DNA of 52,278 bases from Tepidanaerobacteraceae bacterium (lineage in GTDB: Bacteria > Bacillota > Thermosediminibacteria > Thermosediminibacterales > Tepidanaerobacteraceae), in the NCBI GenBank assembly GCA_029982615.1, contig JARRBK010000008.1:1-52278 (forward strand), read 5' to 3'. Both the position numbers and the translations under genes were made by a program. Position 1 is the stretch's first letter; each line of letters begins with the position of its first letter. The notes beneath the pieces are model-generated. The model was not told the DNA's origin. It did not search any database and worked only from the letters and a program-made list of their open reading frames with translations. Below are positions 26,844 through 37,625 of the stretch, in pieces.

Positions 26844-27053
26844 CTATACAGGATCATAACCGCCCGGGTTAAAGGGATGGCATTTTAATATTCTTTTGGC
26901 GGCTTTTGCCCCTCCTTTTATAACACCGTACTTTTTTATTGATTCCAGTGCATATTCTGAACACGTGGGATAAAATCTGCATGTCTTCGGTTTTAGAGGC
27001 GAAATATATTTTCTATAAAATGTTATCATCGCTATTATCATTGTCTTTATCAT
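26844..27053 (-). CDS. yidD: Membrane protein insertion efficiency factor YidD
   Basis: A 69-residue YidD with the diagnostic [20 protein letters not shown] cysteine motif, [12 protein letters not shown] and the end [12 protein letters not shown]. It is a small membrane-associated protein that helps YidC-dependent insertion. Starts at 27062, 27053 or 27041 are possible; 27053 gives the usual family N-terminus and spacing to GAGG. Every choice overlaps the end of rnpA in another frame, so translation is coupled. Its place between rnpA and yidC is the conserved order. Confidence 0.92.
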   Translation of the reverse strand: MIKTMIIAMITFYRKYISPLKPKTCRFYPTCSEYALESIKKYGVIKGGAKAAKRILKCHPFNPGGYDPV

Positions 27054-27384
27054 TCCATACATGGCCTCTTTTCAGTATGTTTTTTATTTCCCTCTTTAAA
27101 TCTTTATAATCCATTTTGGATATATCCTTTTTTATTGATATTATTATATCTATACCTTTTTTAATATTTTCAATATTGTGTCTGAACAACTCTTTTATTC
27201 TTCTTTTAATCCTATTTCTTACTACGCTTTTACCAATTTTCTTTGAAATAGAAACTCCCAGCCTGGCGGTTTTAAGGTCATTTTCTTTGATGTACACATT
27301 AAAATAAGGGCATGACAACCGCTTTCCCGCCCTGTATACATTTTTAAATTCAAAATTTTTCGTTAATCTTAAATACCTTTGCAA
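27013..27384 (-). CDS. rnpA: Ribonuclease P protein component
   Basis: A 123-residue RnpA, protein subunit of the tRNA 5-prime maturation ribozyme. Visible are [20 protein letters not shown], the FNVYIKEND strand, and the signature [20 protein letters not shown] with the RNR core. The start is TTG 27384, 9 nt after GGAGG, the only good start. The C-terminal tail (about 10 acidic and Asn-rich residues) lies in the region shared with yidD. It is downstream of rpmH, from which it is separated by two hairpins. Confident. Confidence 0.95.
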   Translation of the reverse strand: MQRYLRLTKNFEFKNVYRAGKRLSCPYFNVYIKENDLKTARLGVSISKKIGKSVVRNRIKRRIKELFRHNIENIKKGIDIIISIKKDISKMDYKDLKREIKNILKRGHVWNDKDNDNSDDNIL

Positions 27385-27411
27385 TATATATTTCCTCCAG
27401 CGCGGGAGCTC

Positions 27412-27439
27412 AAAGGCCGTTTTATTATTAACGGCCTTT
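27412..27439. terminator. 10-bp hairpin between rpmH and rnpA
   Basis: AAAGGCCGTT and AACGGCCTTT with an 8-nt loop. On the minus strand no T run follows (GAGCTC), so rpmH transcripts probably read through. It may be a partial terminator or processing site that sets the high rpmH to low rnpA ratio. Confidence 0.5.
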
Positions 27440-27442
27440 TTA

Positions 27443-27462
27443 TACCGCTTTGTTATGCGGTA
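27443..27462. repeat. Hairpin enclosing the rpmH stop codon
   Basis: TACCGC and GCGGTA form a 6-bp stem with an 8-nt loop. The rpmH TAA (27453-27455) lies in the loop, so terminating ribosomes would melt it. It stacks 3 nt from the larger intergenic hairpin. Confidence 0.4.
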
Positions 27463-27587
27463 AGTCTTTTTCTCCCTTTTTGTCTTCTTCTTTTGATAAT
27501 ATTTCTTCCGCTTTTATTCATCATTCTTTTTCTGAAGCCGTGTACTTTTTTTCTGTACCTTTTACTCGGCTGGTATGTCTGTTTCAT
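27453..27587 (-). CDS. rpmH: 50S ribosomal protein L34
   Basis: A 44-residue L34: [20 protein letters not shown], then [20 protein letters not shown] and RLTA. It is strongly basic and of normal length. ATG 27587 has GGAGGTG 5 nt upstream; the longer frame is rejected on both size and homology. It is first gene of the leftward rpmH-rnpA-yidD-yidC-jag operon and has a near-perfect promoter. Confidence 0.97.
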   Translation of the reverse strand: MKQTYQPSKRYRKKVHGFRKRMMNKSGRNIIKRRRQKGRKRLTA

Positions 27588-27617
27588 CTTTGCACCTCCG
27601 CCTTTTAAACTATATAG

Positions 27618-27647
27618 ATTATAGCCTATAATATTAATAATTGTCAA
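27618..27647 (-). promoter_or_regulatory. SigA promoter of the rpmH operon
   Basis: Minus-strand TTGACA (27642-27647), 18-bp AT-rich spacer, TATAAT (27618-27623): both hexamers are perfect consensus. It lies 30 bp before the rpmH ATG. This is one of the strongest-looking promoters in the window, as expected for a ribosomal protein gene. Confidence 0.9.
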
Positions 27648-27799
27648 GAAAATATGAGATACCTTTAAATCAGTTAACCCAACTTTCAATTACTAAAATC
27701 ATCAGTTTCAAGTTTATATTGAATATGATTTTTTATTTTGTTATTATTGTATTGTCGTAAACTGTATAGTTATCTGCTCTTTTCGGGAGGTTTTTTATT

Positions 27800-29170
27800 A
27801 TGGCTTCTGTCGATCTTTCTTCACTATGGCATCAGGTTTTAAAAATACTAGGGAATGAACTCAACAATGACGTTTCTTTCAATACTATGTTAAAACCCTC
27901 GAAACTCGTCAGGATTGACAACAATAATGCGTTCGTGGAAGTCCCGAATGATTTTTTAAAACAAGTTATTGAAAAAAGATATATCAATCTTTTGAAAGAT
28001 ATTTTAAATTCGATTCTAAAGCAGGACTTGAATATTGTTATTGAAGTCAATAATGAAAACGATTCTCCATCTGCTCCATCGGAATACAGTTCTTATATCC
28101 TTCATGACAATCACGAATCAAAATCCTTTTCTGAGGAGCCCGGGTCGTTTTTAAACCAAAAATACACGTTTGATACCTTTGTTGTGGGCAACAGCAACCG
28201 GTTCGCCCATGCGGCATCCCTTGCTGTGGCCCAATCCCCCGCAAAAGCTTATAACCCTTTTTTTATCTACGGTGGGGTGGGCCTTGGGAAAACTCACCTC
28301 ATGCATGCCATAGGCCATTACATTTTATCTCAGAATCCAAATTGCAAAGTTATGTATATATCTTCTGAAAGATTCACGAATGAACTTATAAATTCCATTA
28401 AAGACGACAAAAACGTGGAATTTAGAAATAAATACAGGACCATTGACGTTCTTTTAATAGACGATATACAGTTCATTGCTGGAAAAGAGAGGACGCAGGA
28501 AGAGTTTTTCCACACTTTTAATGCCCTTCATGAAGCAAATAAACAGCTGGTTATTTCCAGCGATCGGCCTCCAAAAGAAATTCCTACTTTGGAAGAACGT
28601 CTCAGGTCGCGTTTCGAGTGGGGCCTTATTACCGATATCCAGCCACCGGATTTTGAAACGCGAATAGCCATACTTTTAAAGAAAGCTTCAATGGAAAATC
28701 TAACTGTTCCTATTGATGTAATAAATTTTATTGCCACCAAAATCGAAACTAACATCAGAGAGCTAGAAGGCGCCTTAATCAGGATTGTAGCTTATTCTTC
28801 ACTTACCAACTGCCCTATTGATGTAAATCTTGCTGAACATGTTTTGAAAGATATTTTACCTGAACAAAAAACAAAAACCGTCTCTGTAGCCGATATTTTT
28901 AGAGAAGTTGGGCGTCAATTTTCATTAAAACCAGAAGATTTCAAAGCTAAGAAAAGAACTAAAGACTTGGCTTTTGCGCGGCAGATAGCCATGTATCTTT
29001 GCAGCGAACTCACCGATCTGTCCCTTCCAAAAATAGGCGAGGAATTTGGCGGCCGGGACCACACCACAGTCATACACGCAAGAAATAAAATAGCGGAAGA
29101 TATAACTCGCGACCCTCAACTTGCCTTGCTTATAGACGGCCTGAAGAAAAAAATCGTTCAGGGGGGATAA
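27800..29170 (+). CDS. dnaA: Chromosomal replication initiator DnaA
   Basis: A 456-residue DnaA. Domain I (about residues 1-85) begins [15 protein letters not shown]. After a short linker, domain III AAA+ starts near [20 protein letters not shown], with Walker [16 protein letters not shown], Walker [21 protein letters not shown] and the sensor/arginine-finger stretch [13 protein letters not shown]. Domain IV has the DnaA-box [25 protein letters not shown] 27800 follows GGGAGG. First plus-strand gene at the strand switch; DnaA boxes lie directly downstream. No DnaA box was seen in its own 210-bp upstream gap with rpmH. Confidence 0.98.
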   Translation: MASVDLSSLWHQVLKILGNELNNDVSFNTMLKPSKLVRIDNNNAFVEVPNDFLKQVIEKRYINLLKDILNSILKQDLNIVIEVNNENDSPSAPSEYSSYILHDNHESKSFSEEPGSFLNQKYTFDTFVVGNSNRFAHAASLAVAQSPAKAYNPFFIYGGVGLGKTHLMHAIGHYILSQNPNCKVMYISSERFTNELINSIKDDKNVEFRNKYRTIDVLLIDDIQFIAGKERTQEEFFHTFNALHEANKQLVISSDRPPKEIPTLEERLRSRFEWGLITDIQPPDFETRIAILLKKASMENLTVPIDVINFIATKIETNIRELEGALIRIVAYSSLTNCPIDVNLAEHVLKDILPEQKTKTVSVADIFREVGRQFSLKPEDFKAKKRTKDLAFARQIAMYLCSELTDLSLPKIGEEFGGRDHTTVIHARNKIAEDITRDPQLALLIDGLKKKIVQGG

Positions 29171-29235
29171 ACTGTTAAAAACCCGTTAATATCTTGTTTA
29201 TAAAAAGTGGACAAATTTCGACTGGAAACTTCATC

Positions 29236-29360
29236 TGTGGAAAATGTTTATAAAGTTATATACATTTTCCACAGGTTATCCACAGGGACAGAAGCGAAAA
29301 AACACTTATTCACATGATTTATCCACATATCCACAGCCCTTACTACTACTCTTACTATTT
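29236..29360. other. oriC: Replication origin oriC: DnaA boxes, DnaA-trios and AT-rich unwinding element
   Basis: Six box-like sites lie in the dnaA-dnaN gap. Two are perfect TTATCCACA (29276-29284, 29319-29327). The others are TTATTCACA (29306-29314), ATATCCACA (29327-29335), TTTTCCACA (29265-29273) and one on the opposite strand (29236-29244). The two 3-prime boxes abut a CAGCCC spacer and then TACTACTACTCTTACTA (29341-29357), which matches the DnaA-trio pattern, followed by an AT-rich tract to about 29410. This is the order of a basal unwinding system. Confidence 0.93.
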
Positions 29361-29425
29361 TATAATTTTATGACTCATAGTTTTTTTTATTACTGTTTTT
29401 AAAAATTTCTTTGGAGGTGTTGTTT

Positions 29426-30577
29426 TTGAAATTTTATATTGATAAAGACATCCTTCTTTCCTCTCTATCTCTTGTTGAAAAATTTGTACCTCTTCGCTCT
29501 CCTGTGACGCTTCTTTCAGGTATAAGATTTACTGCTTCCCATGATTTTTTATCTTTTTCAGCAACTGACCTGGAAATGGGGATAGAACATAAAATAGAAT
29601 TAAATGATGTGGACGAAAATATATTAAAAATTATAGAACACGGCTCTTATGTAGTTCCGGTGAAAATTTTTTCAGAAATTGTAAGAAAGCTACCGGCAGG
29701 CGAAGTAATGTTTTTGTTTTCAGATAACCGTGTTGAGATATGTTCCAAAAGTTTTAAAATGAACCTTCCCTGCTATGATGCTCAGGATTTTCCCGAAATA
29801 ACACATCAGGAACTTTTGCCCACCATGAGTTTTTCTCAAAAATTATTCAAAAACATGATAAAACAGACGATTTATGCCAGAGCTGAAGAATCCACCTCAA
29901 GGCCGCAGCTGACCGGAATTTTGGTTGAAAGCCGGCAAAACATGCTCCACATGGTGGCTTTGGACGGTTTTCGGATTGCATGGAGAAAAGAAATTATCGA
30001 TGAAGACTCTAACCATGAGCAAAAAGATTTCAGTTTAATTATTCCGGGCAAAACCCTTCTTGAAATCAATAGAATTTTTGGAGATGGCGAAGAAACTTTT
30101 GATTTATATGTGGGAAAAAATAGAGTTGAATTCAGAACCAAAAATACGGTCATATCATCTAGATTGTTGGAAGGCAGCTTTATTGACTATGAGCAGGTCA
30201 CAAAGGTTGATGCAAAAACTGTAGTAAATATAAATTCAGAAATTATCTTCTCGGCCATAGACAGAGGATTAATAATGGCAAGGGAAGCAGGTAAAAACAA
30301 TCTCGTTAAGTTTAAAATAAATTCTGATAATTTTGAAGTCAATGTGGAAAATGAAACAGGAAGCCTTGTAGATAAACTTCCTTGCAAAACCCAGGGAGAA
30401 GAGCTCCTCATAGCGTTTAATGCCAGATTCATCATGGATGCCCTGCGCTCTATTGAAACTCCTGAGGTGAAATTTTCATTTTCAGGGGAATCAGGGCCTT
30501 GTATTATAGAACCTGTGGGAGAAGAGAATCAGCTGAATTTGGTTTTGCCTGTGAAAATGAGGGGTGAAGATTATTGA
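29426..30577 (+). CDS. dnaN: DNA polymerase III beta sliding clamp
   Basis: A 383-residue beta clamp made of three similar domains. The N-terminus KFYIDKDILLSSLSLVEKFV and later ARAEESTSRPQLTGILVESR, MVALDGFRIAW and LPVKMRGEDY are typical. It is the processivity ring for Pol III. The open frame starts at 29411, but that TTG overlaps the GGAGGTG ribosome-binding site; TTG 29426 is 6 nt past it and restores the family N-terminus. It ends 4 nt into the next gene. Confidence 0.96.
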   Translation: MKFYIDKDILLSSLSLVEKFVPLRSPVTLLSGIRFTASHDFLSFSATDLEMGIEHKIELNDVDENILKIIEHGSYVVPVKIFSEIVRKLPAGEVMFLFSDNRVEICSKSFKMNLPCYDAQDFPEITHQELLPTMSFSQKLFKNMIKQTIYARAEESTSRPQLTGILVESRQNMLHMVALDGFRIAWRKEIIDEDSNHEQKDFSLIIPGKTLLEINRIFGDGEETFDLYVGKNRVEFRTKNTVISSRLLEGSFIDYEQVTKVDAKTVVNINSEIIFSAIDRGLIMAREAGKNNLVKFKINSDNFEVNVENETGSLVDKLPCKTQGEELLIAFNARFIMDALRSIETPEVKFSFSGESGPCIIEPVGEENQLNLVLPVKMRGEDY

Positions 30578-30795
30578 AAAAAGTTGTTATTAAAACTCAG
30601 AGTATAAACCTTGATCAATTTTTAAAATGGGCTGGAGCGGTATCTACAGGCGGTGAAGCCAAGTTATTGATAAATGATGGAAAAGTGAAAGTGAACGGGC
30701 AGGTGGAAACCCATAGATCGAGAAAGCTTTTTTTCGGCGATGTGGTAGAGCTTGAAGGCCGCATGTTTGAAGTGGCCAGAGGACGTGAAATTTAA
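30574..30795 (+). CDS. yaaA: S4 domain protein YaaA (RlbA)
   Basis: A 73-residue S4 RNA-binding protein with the signature INLDQFLKWAGAVSTGGEAK, LLINDGKVKVNGQVETHRSR and KLFFGDVVELEG. It sits between dnaN and recF exactly as in Bacillus, where it is linked to ribosome function. Start TTG 30574 overlaps the dnaN stop and has GGGGTGA 6 nt upstream; its TAA overlaps the recF ATG. The tight packing implies one coupled operon. Confidence 0.92.
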   Translation: MKKVVIKTQSINLDQFLKWAGAVSTGGEAKLLINDGKVKVNGQVETHRSRKLFFGDVVELEGRMFEVARGREI

Positions 30796-31892
30796 TGTTT
30801 CTCAGCAGCCTCAGGCTCGTAGATTTTCGAAATTTTAAAGAACTGGAAGTTTCTTTTTCTAAAGGGATAAATATATTTTATGGCGACAACGCCCAGGGCA
30901 AGACAAACCTGTTGGAATCGATTTTTTTTCTGTCTAATCTGAGATCTGAAAAAGCCGTCAGAGAACATCAACTCATAATGCATAACAAACCGCTTGCGTA
31001 TATAAAGGGCATATTTAACACCGGTTCAGGGCCGGTGGAAAGGGAAATTATCTTATACTCTGACAGAAAAAAAGTAGTAAAGGAGGGTGGGGAACAGAAA
31101 AGCCGCTGGTCAGACTTGTGTGAAGATCTGAGTGCCGTATTTTTTTCCCCCGATGATCTGAACCTTATAAAAGGCAGCCCTTCTCTCAGAAGAAAATATC
31201 TTGACTATCTAATTTACCAGCTAAAACCTGTTTATATGAAATATCTCCACACGTACTACAGGGTGGTTTCCCAGAGGAATGTATTGCTCAAATCCATCAA
31301 AAAAAATCCTTCGCTTTCCGACAGCATTGAACTGTGGGATGTGCAGCTTTGCGATGCAGGCTCCAGGATATTGGAAGAAAGATTGAAGTTAATCGAGGTT
31401 GTAAACGATTATATGAGAAAACTTTTCAACGGATTTTGCGGTGAGAATCCGGTTTTGAATGTAAAATACATCAGCAGTGTTAGCATCGAGAGCAGGGATA
31501 CCATAAAGCGGGATTTTTTAAAGGCGCTGAAACAGGAAAGAGAAAAAGATATTTCAAGAGCTTTTACTGCGAACGGTCCTCACAGAGATGATGTGATATT
31601 TTTATTGGATGGCCATGATGCCAGATTTTTCGGATCCCAGGGTCAGCAGAGGCTGCTTGCACTTTGCTTAAAAAAGGTTCAGGCAGGCATCCTCGCCCGG
31701 GAAAAAGGAGAATTTCCCATTATGTTGCTGGACGATGTGATGTCAGAACTGGATTCTTCAAAAAGGAAGCTGATCCTCGGAAATACCGATTCTCAAGTTT
31801 TTATTACTACCACTGATTTAAGTTTCATACCCCAAGATATGAAATTAAAAAGCAAACTTTTTAAAGTAAAAGACGGTTCTCTGGAGTGGTAA
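30795..31892 (+). CDS. recF: DNA replication and repair protein RecF
   Basis: A 365-residue SMC-like ATPase. Walker A is YGDNAQGKTNLLESIFFLSN, the signature is GSQGQQRLLALCLK and Walker B is IMLLDDVMSELDSSK. It binds gapped DNA and helps load RecA with RecO and RecR. ATG 30795 overlaps the yaaA stop (TAATG). Length is normal and all ATPase motifs are present. Confidence 0.96.
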   Translation: MFLSSLRLVDFRNFKELEVSFSKGINIFYGDNAQGKTNLLESIFFLSNLRSEKAVREHQLIMHNKPLAYIKGIFNTGSGPVEREIILYSDRKKVVKEGGEQKSRWSDLCEDLSAVFFSPDDLNLIKGSPSLRRKYLDYLIYQLKPVYMKYLHTYYRVVSQRNVLLKSIKKNPSLSDSIELWDVQLCDAGSRILEERLKLIEVVNDYMRKLFNGFCGENPVLNVKYISSVSIESRDTIKRDFLKALKQEREKDISRAFTANGPHRDDVIFLLDGHDARFFGSQGQQRLLALCLKKVQAGILAREKGEFPIMLLDDVMSELDSSKRKLILGNTDSQVFITTTDLSFIPQDMKLKSKLFKVKDGSLEW

Positions 31893-31894
31893 TT

Positions 31895-32377
31895 ATGGAA
31901 AAAATAGGTATAATATTAAGGGAAACTATTAAAAAAAGCGGTTTAGAAAAGAAATTGATGCAGTTTCAGATTTTTTTGAGATACGAAAATCTGGTAGGAG
32001 AACACATTGCAAAGGTGTCAAAGCCGGTAGTTTTCAGAAACAATACCCTGTTTATAGGCGTGGAAAACCCCATATGGTCTCACCAACTTCACTTTTTAAA
32101 AAGGGAAATAATTGAAAAATTGAACTCTATTTTTGATGAACCGCTGGTATGTGATATAAAGTTTCAAATATGTAGCTTAGAAAAACACAAGCAGGACTTT
32201 TCCTCAGGGGTAAAAAAAGACAATATCGTTGAATTGCCTGACAAAATAATTAAAATGATATATAATATAAGTTCGGAAATAAAAGACCCGGAACTACGAA
32301 AAAAATTTTCAGAACTCATGATTAAAGACTTTAAGTACAGGAAGAAAAAGGAGGAGCGCAGGTGTTCATCCATATAG
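31895..32377 (+). CDS. DUF721 (DciA-like) protein
   Basis: A 160-residue protein with a DUF721 domain: ARs such as FLRYENLVGEHIAKVSKPVV and FRNNTLFIGVENPIWSHQLH form the KH-like fold, followed by a variable helical tail. DciA proteins load the replicative helicase in many bacteria lacking DnaC/DnaI; Firmicutes often retain a DUF721 protein near recF whose role is unclear. ATG 31895 lies 8 nt after GGAG; the upstream GTG 31886 is inside the recF end without a good site. Overlaps remB by 16 nt. Confidence 0.8.
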   Translation: MEKIGIILRETIKKSGLEKKLMQFQIFLRYENLVGEHIAKVSKPVVFRNNTLFIGVENPIWSHQLHFLKREIIEKLNSIFDEPLVCDIKFQICSLEKHKQDFSSGVKKDNIVELPDKIIKMIYNISSEIKDPELRKKFSELMIKDFKYRKKKEERRCSSI

Positions 32378-32616
32378 GAAGCGACGAAGTAGTGCTTAAG
32401 AAAGATGTAATAATGATACTGGACAAGTACGCCGTAGTTTCCAAAGCTACTTCTGAGTTTTTGCAAGTGGCACGAGAGGAAGGTTTTTTTCAAGGTGAAG
32501 ACGGCAGGGATAAAAAATCCATAATAATATGCGATAAAAAGATATTTTTCTCTCCCATATCCTCCGTCACTCTACTAAAAAGGTCAAATTTCTTAAAAAA
32601 CTTTAATAAATATTAG
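32362..32616 (+). CDS. remB: Extracellular matrix regulator RemB family (DUF370, YaaB)
   Basis: An 84-residue DUF370 protein: MFIHIGSDEVVLKKDVIMIL, FLQVAREEGFF and KSIIICDKKIFFSPISSVTL. RemA/RemB proteins form DNA-binding rings that activate biofilm matrix genes in Bacillus. It lies between recF and gyrB as yaaB does. The start is GTG 32362, 7 nt after AGGAGG, within the end of the DUF721 gene. Confidence 0.9.
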   Translation: MFIHIGSDEVVLKKDVIMILDKYAVVSKATSEFLQVAREEGFFQGEDGRDKKSIIICDKKIFFSPISSVTLLKRSNFLKNFNKY

Positions 32617-32629
32617 TTACAGGTCTTAA

Positions 32630-34558
<1,929 letters not shown>

Positions 34559-34701
34559 CGCTTGATTAATGCTGCTGTCCAGCATGTAGCATCGGTGCAG
34601 AGGTTTTCGCTCGCTCCGAGTTCGCACCGGCCTGTGGCAGCTGCTGAACGACTGCATGCCAATTACTAAAATGTCAATTTTAAATTTTTGGAGGTTTTGG
34701 A
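34559..34701. other. Structured gyrB-gyrA spacer
   Basis: A 143-bp gap, GC-rich in its middle. CGGTGC (about 34593) can pair with GCACCG (about 34625), enclosing repeated GCTC/GAG blocks, but no T tract follows, so read-through into gyrA is likely. No ORF. GGAGG 8 nt before the gyrA ATG closes it. Confidence 0.4.
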
Positions 34702-37131
34702 ATGGCTGAATCAGCGGAAAAGATAGTGCCTGTAAATATAGAAGATGAGATGAAGAAATCATACATAGATTACTCCATGAGTGTCATAGTAGGCAGGGCC
34801 TTGCCGGATGTAAGGGACGGCCTCAAGCCGATTCACCGCCGGATTCTTTTTGCCATGAACGACATAGGGCTTACCCCGGACAAGCCCTTCAGAAAATCCG
34901 CCACTATAGTGGGAGAAGTCATGGGCAAATATCATCCTCATGGGGATGCGGCCATTTATGACGCCATGGTGCGAATGGCACAGGATTTTTCCATGCGCTA
35001 TATGCTGGTGGACAGCCATGGAAATTTTGGTTCCATTGACGGCGATCCTCCAGCGGCCATGAGGTACACTGAAGCCAGGCTTTCGAAAATAGCCATGGAG
35101 ATGCTGTCGGATATAAATAAAGATACGGTGGATTTTGTGCCCAATTTCGACGAGAGGTTAAAAGAGCCCAGTGTTCTGCCGTCGCGATTTCCAAATCTGC
35201 TCGTCAATGGTTCCTCGGGCATTGCCGTGGGCATGGCCACCAATATACCTCCGCATAATCTTTCGGAAGTCATAGACGGCGTTGTGATGATGATAGATAA
35301 CCCGGATGTGACTGTGGACGAATTGATGCAGGTAATAAAAGGTCCTGATTTTCCGACAGGAGCTTCTATCCTCGGCAGAGACGGCATAAAAAACATGTAC
35401 AGGACCGGAAGGGGATCTTTGACCGTCAGGGCTAAAACTGCGATAGAGCCAATGGAGGGCGGCCGCCAGAGAATAGTTGTGACAGAAATCCCTTACATGG
35501 TCAACAAAGCTCGCCTGATGGAAAAGATTGCGGAACTGGTGAGGGAAAAGAATATAGAAGGCGTCTCGGACTTGAGGGATGAGAGCGACAGGTCCGGAAT
35601 CCGAATAGTCATTGAATTAAAAAGGGATGCCAACCCTCATGTAATATTGAACCAGCTTTACAAACACACGCAGCTTCAAGACACTTTCGGAGCCATAATG
35701 CTGGCGCTGGTGGACAACAAACCCAGGGTGTTGAACCTTAGGGATTTGATATATTACTATCTTGAGCATCAAAAGCAAATCATCATCCGCAGGACGAAAT
35801 TCGACCTAGCAAGGGCTGAAGAAAGGTGCCATATTTTAGAAGGCCTCAGGATAGCGCTTTCTCACCTGGATGAAGTTATAAACCTGATCAGGAAATCCAA
35901 AGATGTGCCTACAGCTCGGGAAGGCCTCATGGCATCGTTTAATCTGTCCGAAAAACAGGCTCAGGTAATACTGGATATGAGGCTTCAGAGGCTTACCGCC
36001 TTAGAGCGCCAGAAAATAGAGGATGAGTACAAAGATATTCTTGAGAAAATAGAATACTTTAAAAAGGTGCTTGCCGATGAAAAAATGGTGCTGGCTATCA
36101 TAAAACAGGAAATTCTGGATATTAAACAAAAATTTGGGGATGAACGCCGAACAAAAATCGTTGCTGCAGTGGATGATATAGAGGCGGAGGATTTAATCGC
36201 AGAGGAGGATGTGGTTATAACCCTGACCCATTTCGGCTATATCAAACGCCTTCCTCTTTCCACTTATAAAAATCAAAAGCGCGGCGGTAAAGGCATTACA
36301 GGCGTTACAACAAGGGAAGAGGACTTTGTGGAGCGCATATTTGTGGCTACAACCCATCATGTGGTGCTTTTTTTCACAAACCATGGGAATGTATACAAGC
36401 TTAAAGCCCATGAAATCCCTGAAGCCGGCAGGACTGCTAAAGGTACTGCTATAGTAAACCTTTTGCCACTGAAACCGGGGGAAAAGGTAAATGCAGTAAT
36501 TCCAATAAAGGATTTTAGCGAAGCAAAATATTTGCTGTTTGCCACTCGAAACGGTTTGGTTAAGAAAACCCTGCTTTCCGAGTATAAAAGCTCGAGAAAA
36601 ACTGGCCTTATAGCAATCAACCTAAAAGACCAGGACGAGCTTATAGCGGTCAGGCTTGTGGATAAAAATGATCAGGTGCTGCTGGGGACAATGAAAGGAA
36701 TGGGCATAAGATTTTCTGTGGATGATGTGGCAGCCGTGGGGCGTACCGCTCAAGGAGTAAAAGGAATATCGTTAAAAGAAGAGGACAAAGTGGCTTCGGT
36801 GGATATAGTCAGGCCCGGCTGTGATGTGCTGGTGGTGACTAGAAAGGGTTTCGGAAAGCGGACGAGCGAGGAAGAATTTCGCTTGCAGGCCCGCGGCGGC
36901 AAGGGTATCATTATTCAGAAGGTCACTGAAAAGACCGGGGCGCTGGAGGCTGTAAGGGTAGTTGGTGAAAAAGACGATGTGATGCTGTGTACCGCATCAG
37001 GCGTGATGATACGCATGGAAGTTTCCGGAATATCCAGGATGAGTCGCAACACCCGCGGGGTAACTTTGATAAAACTGGAAAAAGACGATCAGCTGGCATC
37101 AGTGGCGGTAATATGTGAAGAAGAAAAATAA
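34702..37131 (+). CDS. gyrA: DNA gyrase subunit A
   Basis: An 809-residue GyrA. The winged-helix/tower part contains the quinolone region [20 protein letters not shown] and the catalytic tyrosine in [12 protein letters not shown] long coiled tower includes [20 protein letters not shown]. The C-terminal beta-pinwheel has the GyrA box QKRGGKG (gyrase rather than topoisomerase IV) and repeats such as [26 protein letters not shown] and [16 protein letters not shown] 34702 follows GGAGG. In the quinolone region the residue after GD is Ala and the usual Ser83 position is also Ala-like (DAAI), which should be compared with sensitive relatives before any resistance claim. Confidence 0.97.
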   Translation: MAESAEKIVPVNIEDEMKKSYIDYSMSVIVGRALPDVRDGLKPIHRRILFAMNDIGLTPDKPFRKSATIVGEVMGKYHPHGDAAIYDAMVRMAQDFSMRYMLVDSHGNFGSIDGDPPAAMRYTEARLSKIAMEMLSDINKDTVDFVPNFDERLKEPSVLPSRFPNLLVNGSSGIAVGMATNIPPHNLSEVIDGVVMMIDNPDVTVDELMQVIKGPDFPTGASILGRDGIKNMYRTGRGSLTVRAKTAIEPMEGGRQRIVVTEIPYMVNKARLMEKIAELVREKNIEGVSDLRDESDRSGIRIVIELKRDANPHVILNQLYKHTQLQDTFGAIMLALVDNKPRVLNLRDLIYYYLEHQKQIIIRRTKFDLARAEERCHILEGLRIALSHLDEVINLIRKSKDVPTAREGLMASFNLSEKQAQVILDMRLQRLTALERQKIEDEYKDILEKIEYFKKVLADEKMVLAIIKQEILDIKQKFGDERRTKIVAAVDDIEAEDLIAEEDVVITLTHFGYIKRLPLSTYKNQKRGGKGITGVTTREEDFVERIFVATTHHVVLFFTNHGNVYKLKAHEIPEAGRTAKGTAIVNLLPLKPGEKVNAVIPIKDFSEAKYLLFATRNGLVKKTLLSEYKSSRKTGLIAINLKDQDELIAVRLVDKNDQVLLGTMKGMGIRFSVDDVAAVGRTAQGVKGISLKEEDKVASVDIVRPGCDVLVVTRKGFGKRTSEEEFRLQARGGKGIIIQKVTEKTGALEAVRVVGEKDDVMLCTASGVMIRMEVSGISRMSRNTRGVTLIKLEKDDQLASVAVICEEEK

Positions 37132-37146
37132 TGAAGAGGTATTTTT

Positions 37147-37383
37147 TCAATGGGGAATCTGATTTACCACTATGCGCGTGTCATACCCACACCGGGGGCA
37201 TGAAAACAAATGGACGCATCCATGGGAGGTTTCTCCCATGGAAATGTAGTCTTTATCGAGATACGGATTGTAAGGATCGAAATAATCATCAACCCTTCCC
37301 CAGTCCTCCATATCGCCTCCACATTTGGGACACTTTTCTTTTACATTTATCAGGGCATTGCACAGCGGGCATTCAAAATCCAT
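37147..37383 (-). CDS. Small zinc-ribbon protein
   Basis: A 78-residue acidic protein with three CxxC pairs: ECPLCNA, KCPKCGGD and SCPRCGYD. It looks like a double zinc-ribbon or rubredoxin-like fold; the middle (DDYFDPYNPYLDKDYISMGE) is not a domain I can name. ATG 37383 has a GAGGTGG site. It faces gyrA, ending 15 bp from the gyrA stop, and is the only minus-strand gene in the right arm. Function unknown. Confidence 0.75.
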   Translation of the reverse strand: MDFECPLCNALINVKEKCPKCGGDMEDWGRVDDYFDPYNPYLDKDYISMGETSHGCVHLFSCPRCGYDTRIVVNQIPH

Positions 37384-37578
37384 AAAACCACCTCATTATT
37401 AGCATGCCTTATTTGAAGGACAAAATACAAATATGCCTTAAAAAATTTATGCCTTAAAAAAATTGCGTTGAAGTTTAAAGGGTTTTAAACATACCATGAG
37501 GACTTGTTCAGTTTCGTTTTTTTTATATTACACTCTTTTTATTCGGGAAAATTAAGAGTTAGCATATTGATGGGGTTT

Positions 37579-37588
37579 ATGATATAAT
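37579..37588 (+). promoter_or_regulatory. Extended -10 promoter before the decarboxylase gene
   Basis: TGATATAAT is a TGnTATAAT extended -10 with a perfect hexamer at 37583-37588, 38 bp before the next start. No good -35 is present 17 bp upstream, which extended -10 promoters tolerate. The flanking spacer also has a short tandem repeat (ATGCCTTAAAAAA twice, about 37433-37462). Confidence 0.6.
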
Positions 37589-37625
37589 GTAAAAAAACAA
37601 AAAAGACAAATAAAATAATGGATGG

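Noticed and set aside
34702-37131. Reading gyrA as parC
   Set aside because: It carries the GyrA box QKRGGKG and follows gyrB at the origin.
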